This document shows, piece by piece, positions 36,294 through 44,636 of a stretch of DNA of 64,000 nucleotides (the first letter of the stretch is position 1; each line of letters starts with the position of its first letter). The position numbers and the translations under genes were made by a program. The stretch spans positions 3,844,001 to 3,908,000 of the forward strand of contig NZ_AP024643.1 of the NCBI RefSeq assembly GCF_019977195.1, read 5' to 3'. The stretch comes from Arthrobacter sp. StoSoilA2 (lineage in GTDB: Bacteria; Actinomycetota; Actinomycetes; Actinomycetales; Micrococcaceae). Below the pieces are notes generated by a model. The model saw only the letters and a program-made list of their open reading frames with translations, had not been told where the DNA came from and made no database searches.

Positions 36294-37937
36294 GTGGGTA
36301 AGAACGGGGCCGATGTGCAGCACTCTTCCCGCTCCGCCGTCGTGGCGGATTCAGACACTGATCGTTTGGCCTTAACAAAGGCTGCGCTCAAAGCCGCTGG
36401 GTTCGAAGTTTTCGCCGCCGCAGACACCGCTTCCATGGCGTCGCGGCTGGAAACCGAAAGTCCGTCCGTGGTGGTTGTGGAGAACTCCCTGGCGCATGGT
36501 CTTCGGAATCCGGGCGTTCCCGTGCTGCTGCTCCTGAACGCCGGCGAATCCGTAGACCTTGAAGAAGCCCAGGCCTGGGGCGTTGTGGACTATGTGATGA
36601 ACCCCGTGCGTGCCGATGAACTTGTCTACCGGGCCGAAACCCTGATTGGCAGGGCCAGGGAGCGTGCGCGGTCCCGGGGAGAAATTGAAGCCTTACGCGA
36701 AAGCCTACGAAACGTCTCGTCCGCCATCCGGCAAACCAACGACCCCCAGCTGATTGCCGAGCACGTGGTCCGGGGTTTTGGCGAAGCCCTTGGAATGGAC
36801 CATGTTTGGTTTGCAACTTTCCGGGACGAACGTGTCCCCTCCATTCGCGCCCAATGGAACCGGCCGGGCACGCCCATGCTGCCAGCCAGATTGGGCGACA
36901 GCGAGAACCTGATCGTCGAGACAGCCAACAGGCTATGGGCCGAAGCTGACGTTCTGGCGGTTACAGACCACCGCACCCAGCCGGAATCCAGGATCACCCA
37001 GGCGCTGAAAGAGTGGTCGTGCGAGCTCAACCCCGTGTCATCGGTGTTGCTGCCTGTGGGCGAAGGTGGGTCAGCGTTGGGCATCATCCTTCTCACCACG
37101 GTGGAGGAACAACACGATTGGACTCGGCCTGAGATCGCATTGATGCAGCACGTCGCCGGCAATGTGGCGCACGGACTCATTCAGGGCCACCTGATCAGCG
37201 CCCAGCAACGCGTACTGCACCAGCTCAGGCAGTTGGACAAGGCCAAGACGGACTTCCTGGCAACGGTGAATCATGAACTCCGGACTCCCCTAACCTCGAT
37301 CACTGCCTACCTGGACATGATCAGGGACGGTTCGGGCGGCCCTGTTCCTGAAGGCATCAGCAAGATGCTGGACGTGATCGCCAGGAACTCCGACAGACTC
37401 CGCAGGCTCATCGAGGACATGTTGACCGTATCCATGCAGGACGGAAGCAACCTGGACCTCAAACCGGTGGATATTGCCAAGCTCCTCCAGGTGGTGGTGG
37501 CCACCCTGCGGCCACTGGCAGAGTCCCGGCAGGTGGCTGTGTCCTTCACCGAGGGAACCGAGGACGTGGAGGTCACCGCCGATGAAGCCAAGCTGGAACA
37601 GGTCTTCACCAACATCGTGGCCAATGCCATCAAGTTCACTCCGGCAGGTGGACGGGTGGGCATCACGAGTTCAATGTCCGCATCGGCAGACGGTGGCCGT
37701 GCAGCATTGGTGAAAGTGGCGGACACAGGCCTGGGGATCCCCGAACACGATCTTCCCCACATCTTCACGCGGTTCTACCGCGCCTCAAACGCCACGGCAG
37801 CCGCCGTTCCCGGAAGCGGCCTCGGGCTTGCGATCGCCCAGGACATCATCAGCCGCCATATGGGGCGGATGGTCTTCGACTCTACGCTGGGCTCAGGGAC
37901 TACGGTTTCCGTCGAGTTGCCGGTTGGTGGTCCTTAA
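36294..37937 (+). CDS. Soluble histidine kinase with degenerate receiver and GAF domain
   Basis: The 547-residue cytoplasmic protein starts at GTG 36294 behind GGAGGGG. Domain order: pseudo-receiver (about 14-120), GAF (about 145-290), HisKA with FLATVNHELRTPLTSI, and HATPase with VANAIKFTPAGG and GSGLGLAIAQD. In the receiver the phosphoacceptor position reads VVVVENSLA (Glu63) and the conserved Lys is Asn103 in VMNPV, so it cannot be phosphorylated normally and may be locked in an active-like state. No cognate response regulator is adjacent. The longer frame from GTG 36264 lacks a better ribosome site. Confidence 0.85.
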   Translation: MGKNGADVQHSSRSAVVADSDTDRLALTKAALKAAGFEVFAAADTASMASRLETESPSVVVVENSLAHGLRNPGVPVLLLLNAGESVDLEEAQAWGVVDYVMNPVRADELVYRAETLIGRARERARSRGEIEALRESLRNVSSAIRQTNDPQLIAEHVVRGFGEALGMDHVWFATFRDERVPSIRAQWNRPGTPMLPARLGDSENLIVETANRLWAEADVLAVTDHRTQPESRITQALKEWSCELNPVSSVLLPVGEGGSALGIILLTTVEEQHDWTRPEIALMQHVAGNVAHGLIQGHLISAQQRVLHQLRQLDKAKTDFLATVNHELRTPLTSITAYLDMIRDGSGGPVPEGISKMLDVIARNSDRLRRLIEDMLTVSMQDGSNLDLKPVDIAKLLQVVVATLRPLAESRQVAVSFTEGTEDVEVTADEAKLEQVFTNIVANAIKFTPAGGRVGITSSMSASADGGRAALVKVADTGLGIPEHDLPHIFTRFYRASNATAAAVPGSGLGLAIAQDIISRHMGRMVFDSTLGSGTTVSVELPVGGP

Positions 37938-37989
37938 GGGCCGGTTGACATCCCCAAATTGCCAGTTGACTACGCCTTCCTTCTCACTT

Positions 37990-38006
37990 GACGCCCTCAT
38001 GGCGTC
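37990..38006 (+). terminator. Short hairpin after the histidine kinase gene
   Basis: GACGCC and GGCGTC form a 6-bp stem with a 5-base loop followed by TTGTG, about 50 bp after the kinase stop. It is weak and lacks a U-run. The whole gap 37938-38160 holds this, several TTGAC motifs and the terminator at 38086-38122. Confidence 0.3.
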
Positions 38007-38085
38007 TTGTGCCTGTCCTTGACAGCCCCGTCAACGGCTGACCTGAAACCTGACCGCAAAGTCACTAATCCGCGACACACTCCGC

Positions 38086-38122
38086 AATAAAACCGATGCC
38101 CCGAGCAAAAGCCCGGGGCATC
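38086..38122 (-). terminator. Rho-independent terminator of the IGWWPN peptide gene
   Basis: Read on the minus strand, the arms GATGCCCCG and CGGGGCATC form a 9-bp GC-rich stem followed by GGTTTTATT. It lies about 40 bp beyond the peptide stop and faces its transcript, so the small gene looks like a complete transcription unit. Confidence 0.75.
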
Positions 38123-38160
38123 AGTTTGAGTCATCTGGCCTTGAGAGGCGCTCCCCCAAT

Positions 38161-38334
38161 TTAGTTCGGCCACCAACCTATGGTGGTGGTATTCGTTTTG
38201 GTGGTTGTGCTGTTCGGCCACCAGCCGATTGCCGTGCTGTTGCTGTCCTGCGAAGGCTCGGCGTTAGCCGGAGCAGCTAGCCCCGTTACTGCCAGAACTG
38301 CTGCCATGAGCAGTGTTGCCGCAAATTTCTTCAT
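38161..38334 (-). CDS. Small exported peptide with two IGWWPN repeats
   Basis: This 57-residue gene begins with a textbook signal peptide, MKKFAATLLMAAVLAVTGLA followed by APANA, with cleavage expected near residue 25. The 32-residue mature part carries IGWWPN twice, at residues 36-41 and 52-57, the second copy being the exact C-terminus. A Ser/Thr/Asn-rich linker lies between. The two DNA copies differ at two of 18 bases, both synonymous. A possible ribosome site (AAAGGG) is upstream, and a good terminator follows. It is divergent from a TPR-protein gene with only 84 bp between starts. I know of no named family; an exported signal or surface peptide is the best reading. Confidence 0.75.
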   Translation of the reverse strand: MKKFAATLLMAAVLAVTGLAAPANAEPSQDSNSTAIGWWPNSTTTKTNTTTIGWWPN

Positions 38335-38375
38335 CCGCTGTGCCCTTTCATACTGATGCGAATTACCGGTGTGAC

Positions 38376-38404
38376 TTGAAAAAGGTCACGTGGCAAACTA
38401 TACG
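38376..38404 (+). promoter_or_regulatory. Promoter of the TPR/GGDEF-EAL operon
   Basis: TTGAAA (38376-38381) and TATACG (38399-38404) are separated by 17 bases, a near-consensus sigma-70-type promoter. The initiation point would be about 38411, giving a very short leader before ATG 38419, or about 30 bases before ATG 38440. An inverted repeat GTGAC...GTCAC (38371-38389) overlaps the -35. Confidence 0.6.
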
Positions 38405-38418
38405 AGCTTTTCTTCACC

Positions 38419-39492
38419 ATGGACATGGATAATGGGCACATGCAGAGTCCACAATTAACGCCCCACCTTGTAGCCGGACTCAATGCGCGCGCCAAATGGA
38501 AAGAACGTCACTTTGATGAGGCCTTTCGTTTGGCCGGCGAAGCTGCACATCTTGCCGCTGATGCCGGGGATGAAGTGTCCTGGTGGAACATGCGTTACCT
38601 GCAGGCGGAATGCCTCCGGGACCAAGGCAGGATCGATGAATACCTGTCATTGGCACTGGAACTGAACGAGCACCAGCTCACAGCGTCCTCGCCTGAGCTT
38701 GGAGCCAAAGCCGGGACCATGGTCGCCGTTGCCCTGCAGGGCCTGGGACGTCTGGCCGAGGCCGCTGCCATGGCCGCGGACGCCGCCAAACTGGCTGCCC
38801 GGGACGCGGACCTGGTCTATGTACAGATCCTGGCACAGCGCGCACTCATTGCTTCCCTTGCCGAAAGCCGCCTGCTGGACGATGCCTGGCGTGAGTGCTT
38901 GGAGCTGGAATCCCTGCTGACCGAAGACATCGACGAAGACACCGCGGGCAAGGGCTATTGGGTGATCGGTAACGTCGCTTTCCTGGCAAACCGGGTTGAA
39001 GATGGCAGCCGTTACCACGATCTTGCTTCGGAACGGCTGTCTCCATCCAAGGACGTGGACTTGTGGGCCCGCTTCAACCGCGCCTCGGCCGAAATGCGGC
39101 TTCAGGCCCGGCTGAGTGATGCCGCCACCCTCCGCTGCATCGAGAGGGCGGAGCTCGCTACAGACATCGTGGGCGGTTCCGAGCGGGACCATTTGGAAAT
39201 GTCCCTGGTCCGCGCCCACTGGAACTACCTCAACGGTGACATGCAGGAAGCCCTGACCATCCTTGAGCCCTTGTGCGCCCGGTCTTCGATCCTCGCCACC
39301 CAAACCTCCGCGGAGTCGCACTTCCTCCTGGCCAGGACTTTGCTTGCCCTGGGCCGCCGGGAAGAAGCCGTGGCAACTTTCAGCGAAACCGCGAGCCTTT
39401 TCGATCAGGCAGCGCTGCCTGATCGAAGCTCGGCCGTTCGCGAATACCTCCGGGATATGGTTGAGCAGCGAGGCGAACCGCACGGGGAGTAA
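38419..39492 (+). CDS. TPR-like helical-repeat protein without DNA-binding domain
   Basis: The 357-residue cytoplasmic protein is all-helical, with tetratricopeptide-like repeats such as FDEAFRLAGEAAHLAADAGD, GRLAEAAAMAADAAKLA, RLLDDAWRECLELESLL, GDMQEALTILEPLCARS and ALGRREEAVATFSETASLF. No helix-turn-helix is visible, so it resembles Rap-type TPR sensors in size and layout rather than TPR transcription factors. It ends two bases before the HAMP-GGDEF-EAL gene and should be co-transcribed with it. It is divergent from the exported IGWWPN peptide gene. A peptide-sensing or adaptor role is inferred. ATG 38440 is an alternative start. Confidence 0.75.
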   Translation: MDMDNGHMQSPQLTPHLVAGLNARAKWKERHFDEAFRLAGEAAHLAADAGDEVSWWNMRYLQAECLRDQGRIDEYLSLALELNEHQLTASSPELGAKAGTMVAVALQGLGRLAEAAAMAADAAKLAARDADLVYVQILAQRALIASLAESRLLDDAWRECLELESLLTEDIDEDTAGKGYWVIGNVAFLANRVEDGSRYHDLASERLSPSKDVDLWARFNRASAEMRLQARLSDAATLRCIERAELATDIVGGSERDHLEMSLVRAHWNYLNGDMQEALTILEPLCARSSILATQTSAESHFLLARTLLALGRREEAVATFSETASLFDQAALPDRSSAVREYLRDMVEQRGEPHGE

Positions 39493-39494
39493 CC

Positions 39495-41051
39495 ATGTCC
39501 GAGGAAAACTCGAATGCCGCATCAGATCCACGTCTGGGATTGCTGCTTGATGGCATCGTCAGGCTTGCTGCGGGAGACCTGCACACCAGGATTGAAATCT
39601 CCGATGCCCGCGACGAGATCGACGCCGTGATCATGGGTACCAACCTCCTGGCCGAGGACCTCCAGATTGTCTATGAAGAGCTGGAGCAGCGGGTGGCGGC
39701 CCGCACCCGGCAGCTGCACGAGGCACACCGCGAAATGCAGCACATGGCCATGACCGATCCCCTCACGGGCCTTCACAACCGCTCCGCTTTCTCCGCCGCG
39801 CTGGCCGAATCCCAGGGCAGGGAACCCAATGGCAACCAGCGGCCGGCCATCCTGCTGATGGACATGAACGGCTTCAAGGGCGTCAATGACTCCCTGGGCC
39901 ACACCATCGGAGACAAAGTGCTGGTAACAGTGGCAGCCCGCATCAGCGCTGCCGTCCGCGAGGAGGACATGGTTGCCCGCATGGGCGGCGACGAATTCGC
40001 GATCCTGCTGCAGGACGTTACCGCCGCGAAGGCGGCTTCCATCGGCAACCGGATCCTGGCCGCCATGGACGGTCCAATGGAGATCGAAGGCCAGTACGTA
40101 CGGTGTGGCGCCAGCATGGGCCTCCGTATGGCAGATCCCGGCAAGAGCGCCGAGGAACTGATGATGGAAGCGGACATCGCCATGTATGAGTCCAAGGCGG
40201 ATGGGCGCGGCAAGTTGAAGGTTTTTGACTCGGACATGCTCCTTGCCCGGCAACTGCGCAACCAACTCGTGGGTGAGCTCAAGGAAGCGATCGCCGGTTC
40301 GCAACTGGTGCTCTACTACCAGCCCATCATCCGCTTGGACACCCGCGGAATTGAAGGCGTCGAGGCCCTGGTCCGTTGGAACCACCCCACCCGCGGCATG
40401 ATCATGCCGGACGAGTTCATCCCCATCGCCGAGGAAACGGGGATGATTTCCGATCTGGGCGGCTGGGTGCTGCGCACCGCCGTCGAGCAGTTGCAACGGT
40501 GGCGCAGCGACCCCCTGACGGGACGCCACGACTTCAACATGCGCATCAACGTGTCCGCCGCAGACCTCCAGCGGCTGGAGTTCGTGGAGGACGTACGCGA
40601 AGCGTTGACCTCGGCCGGGCTGGACCCATCGCTGCTGGTTCTGGAGCTGACCGAAAGCGCTGTCATTCAAGGCAACGACCTCGACCGATACACGCTGAAC
40701 AGCCTGCGGCGGCTGGGCGTCGAGATGGAGATCGACGACTTCGGCACCGGCTACTCCTCCATTGACTACCTCCGCCGCCTGCCCGTGCACGCCGTCAAGG
40801 TGGACCGAACGCTCCTCTCGGCACTCGGTAGCGACCCCGCGCAGCCCGCCCTCCTCGCGGCAGTCCTGCAACTCATTCGTGCGTGCGGCCTCGGTGCTGT
40901 GTGGGAGGGAATCGAAACCGCCGAGCAGGCAGACTTCCTGCTCAGCATTGGGTGCACCAGCGGGCAGGGCTACTACTTCAGCCGGCCGTTGCCGGAGGCA
41001 CAACTCACCGAACAGCTCAAGCACCACAAGACCTGGCCGATTCAGGATTAA
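39495..41051 (+). CDS. HAMP-GGDEF-EAL c-di-GMP enzyme
   Basis: The 518-residue soluble protein begins with a HAMP-like segment (LAAGDLHTRIEISDARDEID) and a coiled coil, without any membrane helix. A GGDEF domain with intact GGDEF in RMGGDEFAILL follows (about 85-250), then an EAL domain with VEALVRWNHP, the metal/Glu residues NVSAADL and DDFGTGYSS, and EGIETAEQ near the end. Both active sites look complete, so it could make and break c-di-GMP; net direction must come from regulation. The lack of a sensor domain fits control through the TPR protein encoded just upstream. Confidence 0.9.
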   Translation: MSEENSNAASDPRLGLLLDGIVRLAAGDLHTRIEISDARDEIDAVIMGTNLLAEDLQIVYEELEQRVAARTRQLHEAHREMQHMAMTDPLTGLHNRSAFSAALAESQGREPNGNQRPAILLMDMNGFKGVNDSLGHTIGDKVLVTVAARISAAVREEDMVARMGGDEFAILLQDVTAAKAASIGNRILAAMDGPMEIEGQYVRCGASMGLRMADPGKSAEELMMEADIAMYESKADGRGKLKVFDSDMLLARQLRNQLVGELKEAIAGSQLVLYYQPIIRLDTRGIEGVEALVRWNHPTRGMIMPDEFIPIAEETGMISDLGGWVLRTAVEQLQRWRSDPLTGRHDFNMRINVSAADLQRLEFVEDVREALTSAGLDPSLLVLELTESAVIQGNDLDRYTLNSLRRLGVEMEIDDFGTGYSSIDYLRRLPVHAVKVDRTLLSALGSDPAQPALLAAVLQLIRACGLGAVWEGIETAEQADFLLSIGCTSGQGYYFSRPLPEAQLTEQLKHHKTWPIQD

Positions 41052-41145
41052 AGGCACGACGGCGGTGGGCCGGCTTTAGGGTGCGGCGCCCTTTTCGCTT
41101 GGCTGGCGGTTGGCTGGCGGCTGGCGCGTTGCGGCTTTGACGCCG

Positions 41146-41709
41146 TCAAGCCCCCTCTTGGCGCGCCCGCCATTCGGAGTCGAGGATCGCATAGATGTTC
41201 TCGGTGGCCCACTGGCCTTTGTAGTGCCAGGTGTCCACGAGGGTGGCCTCAAGCCGCATCCCCAGGCGTTTGCAGATACCGGCGGAGCCGGTGTTCAGGG
41301 CATCGAGTTTCGCGTCTATGCGGTGGAAGTTCAACTGGTCGAACGCCAGCTTCATGACAGCCTCCGCCGCCTCCGTCGCGATTCCCTGCCCCCTGCCCTC
41401 GGGGTGGAGGATCCAGCCAAGCTCAGCCTGGCCTGTTCCCTCCAGCCATTTCAGGACGATCTCGCCCATGAGTCCCGGACGGTCCTGGAGCTCGATGGCG
41501 AGGCAGGCCCAATCGCCTTCATGCCTGAACTGCGCATTCGCGTAGCGGCCCAGGACTTCCATGGATTGCGTCTTGGTCAGTTCGTTTCGGAGCAGGTACC
41601 GGGCGGTTTCGGGCAGCGACTGATAGGCGTGGAACCGCTCAAGGTCCTCGGCCTCGAAACGCCGCAGAATGAGTCGTTCGGTCATGATCGGAAGCTCAAT
41701 TTCGGGCAT
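41146..41709 (-). CDS. GNAT acetyltransferase, RimJ/RimL-like
   Basis: The 187-residue protein has TERLILRRFEAEDLERFHAY at the start, the acetyl-CoA-binding segment ILHPEGRGQGIATEAAEAVM and the C-terminal IDAKLDALNTGSAGICKRLGM, typical of GCN5 N-acetyltransferases of the RimJ/RimL type. It may acetylate protein N-termini or a small amine. ATG 41709 was chosen; TTG 41736 and ATG 41685 are alternatives. It is divergent from paaI. Confidence 0.85.
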   Translation of the reverse strand: MPEIELPIMTERLILRRFEAEDLERFHAYQSLPETARYLLRNELTKTQSMEVLGRYANAQFRHEGDWACLAIELQDRPGLMGEIVLKWLEGTGQAELGWILHPEGRGQGIATEAAEAVMKLAFDQLNFHRIDAKLDALNTGSAGICKRLGMRLEATLVDTWHYKGQWATENIYAILDSEWRARQEGA

Positions 41710-41761
41710 GTCTTCGAGGCTACTAGGCGCGTCCAAATCCCGGCCCTGAGCTTGTCCAGTC

Positions 41762-41806
41762 TTGACAGTTGGGCCGATCTGGGATTACCTAATGAACATT
41801 CGGTAA
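41762..41806 (+). promoter_or_regulatory. paaI promoter with overlapping paa operator
   Basis: TTGACA (41762-41767) is followed 17 bases later by TTACCT, or 18 bases later by TACCTA. A 22-bp palindrome (41785-41806) covers the -10; its half-sites are TTACCTAATGA and, from the other strand, TTACCGAATGT (9 of 11 match). The same class of site is at paaA and paaZ. Confidence 0.7.
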
Positions 41807-41828
41807 ATAAAGCTGGAGGCAATGACGC

Positions 41829-42296
41829 ATGGTTGAAACAACCCTCTCCGGTGCAACGCACCACATCCTGACGAACGACTACGCGTCTGAATGGATGGGC
41901 ATTGAGGTCCTCAAGATCGACGACGGCCATGCCACCATCCGCATGCACCTCCGCCAGGAAATGCTCAATGGATTCGGAATGGCCCATGGCGGAATGATCT
42001 TCGCCTTCGCGGACACCGCCTTCGCACTGGCCTGCAACCCGGCCAACCCAACGCCAAAGCAAGCTGCCAACATCACGGTGGCGTCCGGCGTCGACATCAA
42101 CTTTATCAAGCCGGCGTTCGAAGGCCAGGTGATTACCGCCGTCGCAAACCGTCGCGCGAGTACTGGCCGCAGCGGCCTCTACGACATCCAGATCTACGCG
42201 GCTTCACCCGGCGCCGCGGGCGCCACCCCCGATCCAGATCCCGGAGAACTCATTGCAGAGTTCCGGGGCCGCAGCCGCACCATCTCCAAGAAGTAG
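41829..42296 (+). CDS. paaI: Phenylacetyl-CoA-pathway thioesterase PaaI
   Basis: The 155-residue hotdog-fold protein carries the PaaI pattern NGFGMAHGGMIFAFADTAFA with the active-site region, followed by VDINFIKPAFEG. PaaI hydrolyses dead-end hydroxyphenylacetyl-CoA species and frees CoA. ATG 41829 follows GGAGG; the ATG at 41822 is out of frame. It is the first gene of paaI-paaK-tetR, nine bases before paaK. Confidence 0.92.
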   Translation: MVETTLSGATHHILTNDYASEWMGIEVLKIDDGHATIRMHLRQEMLNGFGMAHGGMIFAFADTAFALACNPANPTPKQAANITVASGVDINFIKPAFEGQVITAVANRRASTGRSGLYDIQIYAASPGAAGATPDPDPGELIAEFRGRSRTISKK

Positions 42297-42305
42297 GAAC
42301 TCCAG

Positions 42306-43655
42306 ATGACCCAGAACACCGTCGCCGCGCCCACATCGCCCGCCTCCACGGCAACCGCCCCCATCCTGGACCGCGAAGAAACGATGTCCCGCGACGAGCT
42401 TGAAGCACTCCAGCTCAGCCGCCTGCAGCACACGGTGGCCTACGCCTACGATCGCGTGCCGCTGTACAAGCGCAAGTTCGACGAAGCCGGCGTGCACCCG
42501 ACCGACCTCCGCGAATTGAGCGACCTCGGCAAGTTCCCTTACACCACCAAGGAAGACCTCCGGCTGGAGTACCCGTTTGGCATGTTCGCGGTGCCCCAGA
42601 ATGAGGTTGCCCGAATCCACGCGAGCTCCGGCACCACCGGGCGCCCCACAGTGGTGGGCTACACCAAGAACGACCTCGCCAACTGGGCAACCCTGGTGGC
42701 CCGCTCCCTGCGCGCCTCCGGCGTCCGACCCGGTATGAAGGTCCACAACGCCTACGGCTACGGCCTCTTCACCGGCGGGCTCGGCGCACATGCCGGCGCT
42801 GAAGCGCTCGGTTGCACGGTCATCCCGATGTCCGGCGGCCAGACCGAACGCCAGATCCAGCTCATCCAGGACTTCAAGCCGGACGCCATCCTGGCAACCC
42901 CCACGTACCTGCTGACCATCGCCGACGCCATGGCCCACCAGGGCATCGACCCCACCTCCACATCGCTGAAGTACGCCGTGCTCGGCGCCGAGCCGTGGAC
43001 CGAAGAGATGCGCCACGAGCTCGAGACCACCATGAACATCAAGGCCTCGGACATCTACGGACTCTCTGAAGTCATGGGCCCGGGCGTGGCTGGCGAAGCT
43101 GTTGAAACTCAGGACGGCTGCCACATCTGGGAAGACCACTTCCGCCCCGAAATCATCGATCCGTTCGATCACTCCACGGTCCTGGGCGACGGCGAACCCG
43201 GCGAGCTGGTCTTCACGTCCCTCACCAAGGAAGCGCTGCCGATCATCCGCTACCGCACCAAGGACCTCACCCGCCTGCTCCCCGGCACCGCCCGCCCCGC
43301 ACACCGCCGGATGGGCCGCATCACCGGCCGCAGCGACGACATGATCATCCTGCGCGGCGTGAACCTCTTCCCCTCCCAGATCGAGGAAATCGCCCTCCGC
43401 ATCCCCGAGCTCAGCCCGCACTTCCAGCTCGAAATCACCCGCCCCGAAGGCAAGCGCATGGATTCGCTGACCGTGAAAATCGAGCGGCGCGAAAACGTCC
43501 CCGCAGAGTCAAGCTCGACGGCGGCCCGCACCTTGCGCGAGCAGATCAAGATTCATGTGGGGTCTTCTTGCGTAGTTGAAGTTGTAGAGCCCGGTTCCCT
43601 TGAGCGTTCCAACGGCAAGCTCCGCCGGATCTACGACCTGCGGCCAAAGGGCTGA
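42306..43655 (+). CDS. paaK: Phenylacetate-CoA ligase PaaK
   Basis: The 449-residue AMP-forming ligase activates phenylacetate to phenylacetyl-CoA, the first pathway step. It shows the nucleotide-binding loop SSGTTGRPTVVGYT, YGLSEVMGPG, RTKDLTRLLPG and RGVNLFPSQIEE, all typical of PaaK. The start has AGGA upstream. It is the second gene of the paaI operon; the epoxidase operon it feeds is 28 kb away at paaA. Confidence 0.94.
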   Translation: MTQNTVAAPTSPASTATAPILDREETMSRDELEALQLSRLQHTVAYAYDRVPLYKRKFDEAGVHPTDLRELSDLGKFPYTTKEDLRLEYPFGMFAVPQNEVARIHASSGTTGRPTVVGYTKNDLANWATLVARSLRASGVRPGMKVHNAYGYGLFTGGLGAHAGAEALGCTVIPMSGGQTERQIQLIQDFKPDAILATPTYLLTIADAMAHQGIDPTSTSLKYAVLGAEPWTEEMRHELETTMNIKASDIYGLSEVMGPGVAGEAVETQDGCHIWEDHFRPEIIDPFDHSTVLGDGEPGELVFTSLTKEALPIIRYRTKDLTRLLPGTARPAHRRMGRITGRSDDMIILRGVNLFPSQIEEIALRIPELSPHFQLEITRPEGKRMDSLTVKIERRENVPAESSSTAARTLREQIKIHVGSSCVVEVVEPGSLERSNGKLRRIYDLRPKG

Positions 43656-43708
43656 CATGCGGCGTCGCTGACCGGCAGCCCGTCTAGAGATCGTGAGAAA
43701 ATGCCACC

Positions 43709-44311
43709 ATGCCTACTGAGACAACTACCAAGCGCGGACGGCCCGGTTACGACCAGCAGTCGGTGCTCCGCATCGCCGTCGACGTCTTCAACCGCCACGG
43801 ATACGACGCAACGTCCATGGGCATCCTGGCTGAGAACCTCGGGATCTCCAAGTCGGCCATCTACCACCACGTGCCGTCCAAGGGCGATCTGCTAAAGCTC
43901 GCCCTGGACCACGCCCTGGGCGGCTTGGAGGCCATCCTGGATGAGCCTTCAGCCACTTCCGGGCCGGCCGATGCCCGGCTTGAGTTCGTGCTCCGGCAGA
44001 CCATTGCGGTGCTGGTAGACAGGCTGCCGTTCGTCACCCTGCTGCTGCGGCTGCGGGGAAACACCGAGATTGAACGTGATGCCCTGGAACGCCGGCGTGC
44101 CTTCGACCACAAGGTGGCTGCCCTGATAGCCGCTGCCCGTGAAGACGGCTCGCTGCGCCAGGACATCGACCCCCGGACGGTCACGCGGCTCCTGTTCGGC
44201 ACCATCAACTCGATCGTGGAGTGGTACAAGCCGGGCGGCTCGTTGTCCCCCGAGAAGCTGGCCGACGACGTCATCACCATGGCCTTCGACGGCCTCCACG
44301 CCGCCGCCTGA
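43709..44311 (+). CDS. paaR: TetR-family regulator, candidate PaaR
   Basis: The 200-residue protein has the TetR helix-turn-helix TSMGILAENLGISKSAIYHH and a helical effector domain. It follows paaK by 53 bp, and three paa promoters in the window share a TetR-type palindrome. By analogy with TetR-type PaaR proteins, which release DNA on binding phenylacetyl-CoA, it is the best candidate repressor. The assignment rests on position and operator, not on direct proof. Confidence 0.75.
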   Translation: MPTETTTKRGRPGYDQQSVLRIAVDVFNRHGYDATSMGILAENLGISKSAIYHHVPSKGDLLKLALDHALGGLEAILDEPSATSGPADARLEFVLRQTIAVLVDRLPFVTLLLRLRGNTEIERDALERRRAFDHKVAALIAAAREDGSLRQDIDPRTVTRLLFGTINSIVEWYKPGGSLSPEKLADDVITMAFDGLHAAA

Positions 44312-44319
44312 CCCTTTCC

Positions 44320-44461
44320 GGTTCCTCTCTCACATCCTGCGGGTTTTTTACGGTTCCTCTCTCACATCCCGCGGGTTTTTTACGCTTCCTCTCTCACATC
44401 CCGCGGGTTTTTTACGGTTCCCCTCTCACATCCCGCGGGTTTTTTGCGCTTCCTCTCTCAC
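44320..44461 (+). repeat. 32-bp-period repeat array 1 (five copies)
   Basis: The core TCTCTCACAT starts at 44326, 44358 and 44390; a variant CCTCTCACAT starts at 44422, and a truncated copy at 44454. Spacing is exactly 32 bp. In the first four units the core is followed by CCCGCGGG or a near copy, then TTTTTT. It fills the gap after the tetR stop; the remaining 44462-44636 shows no gene. Confidence 0.9.
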
Positions 44462-44636
44462 CCTTTGTCGCCGTGCCGTGGCCAGGTCCCCGACGCTGTC
44501 GCCAGCCAACTCGTTGCGTCCGTTATCGGACTAAGCGTCTTGGTCAAAACAGGTGGGCCAGCCGAGAGGTTCAGCAACATTATCGACGGGCTCATTGACG
44601 GACTGTGAAGGCCACCGGTTGGTCCGACCAAGGTAG

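Noticed and set aside
37938..38085. Several TTGAC motifs as an operator array
   Set aside because: They are irregularly spaced and of mixed orientation, so no pattern beyond chance could be claimed.
39522..41057. 511-codon antisense frame over the GGDEF-EAL gene
   Set aside because: It mirrors the high-GC codon pattern of the plus-strand gene, whose motifs are intact, and shows no recognisable domain.
42204..43421. 405-codon minus-strand frame opposite paaK
   Set aside because: Complement of a well-supported ligase gene.
44326..44450. CCCGCGGG followed by T6 as a series of terminators
   Set aside because: The palindrome has no room for a loop, and the other three arrays lack the same T-run, so a binding or repeat role fits better.
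44320..44461. Array 1 as a CRISPR
   Set aside because: The conserved part is short, the filler is itself similar between units, the period is only 32 bp and no cas genes are present.
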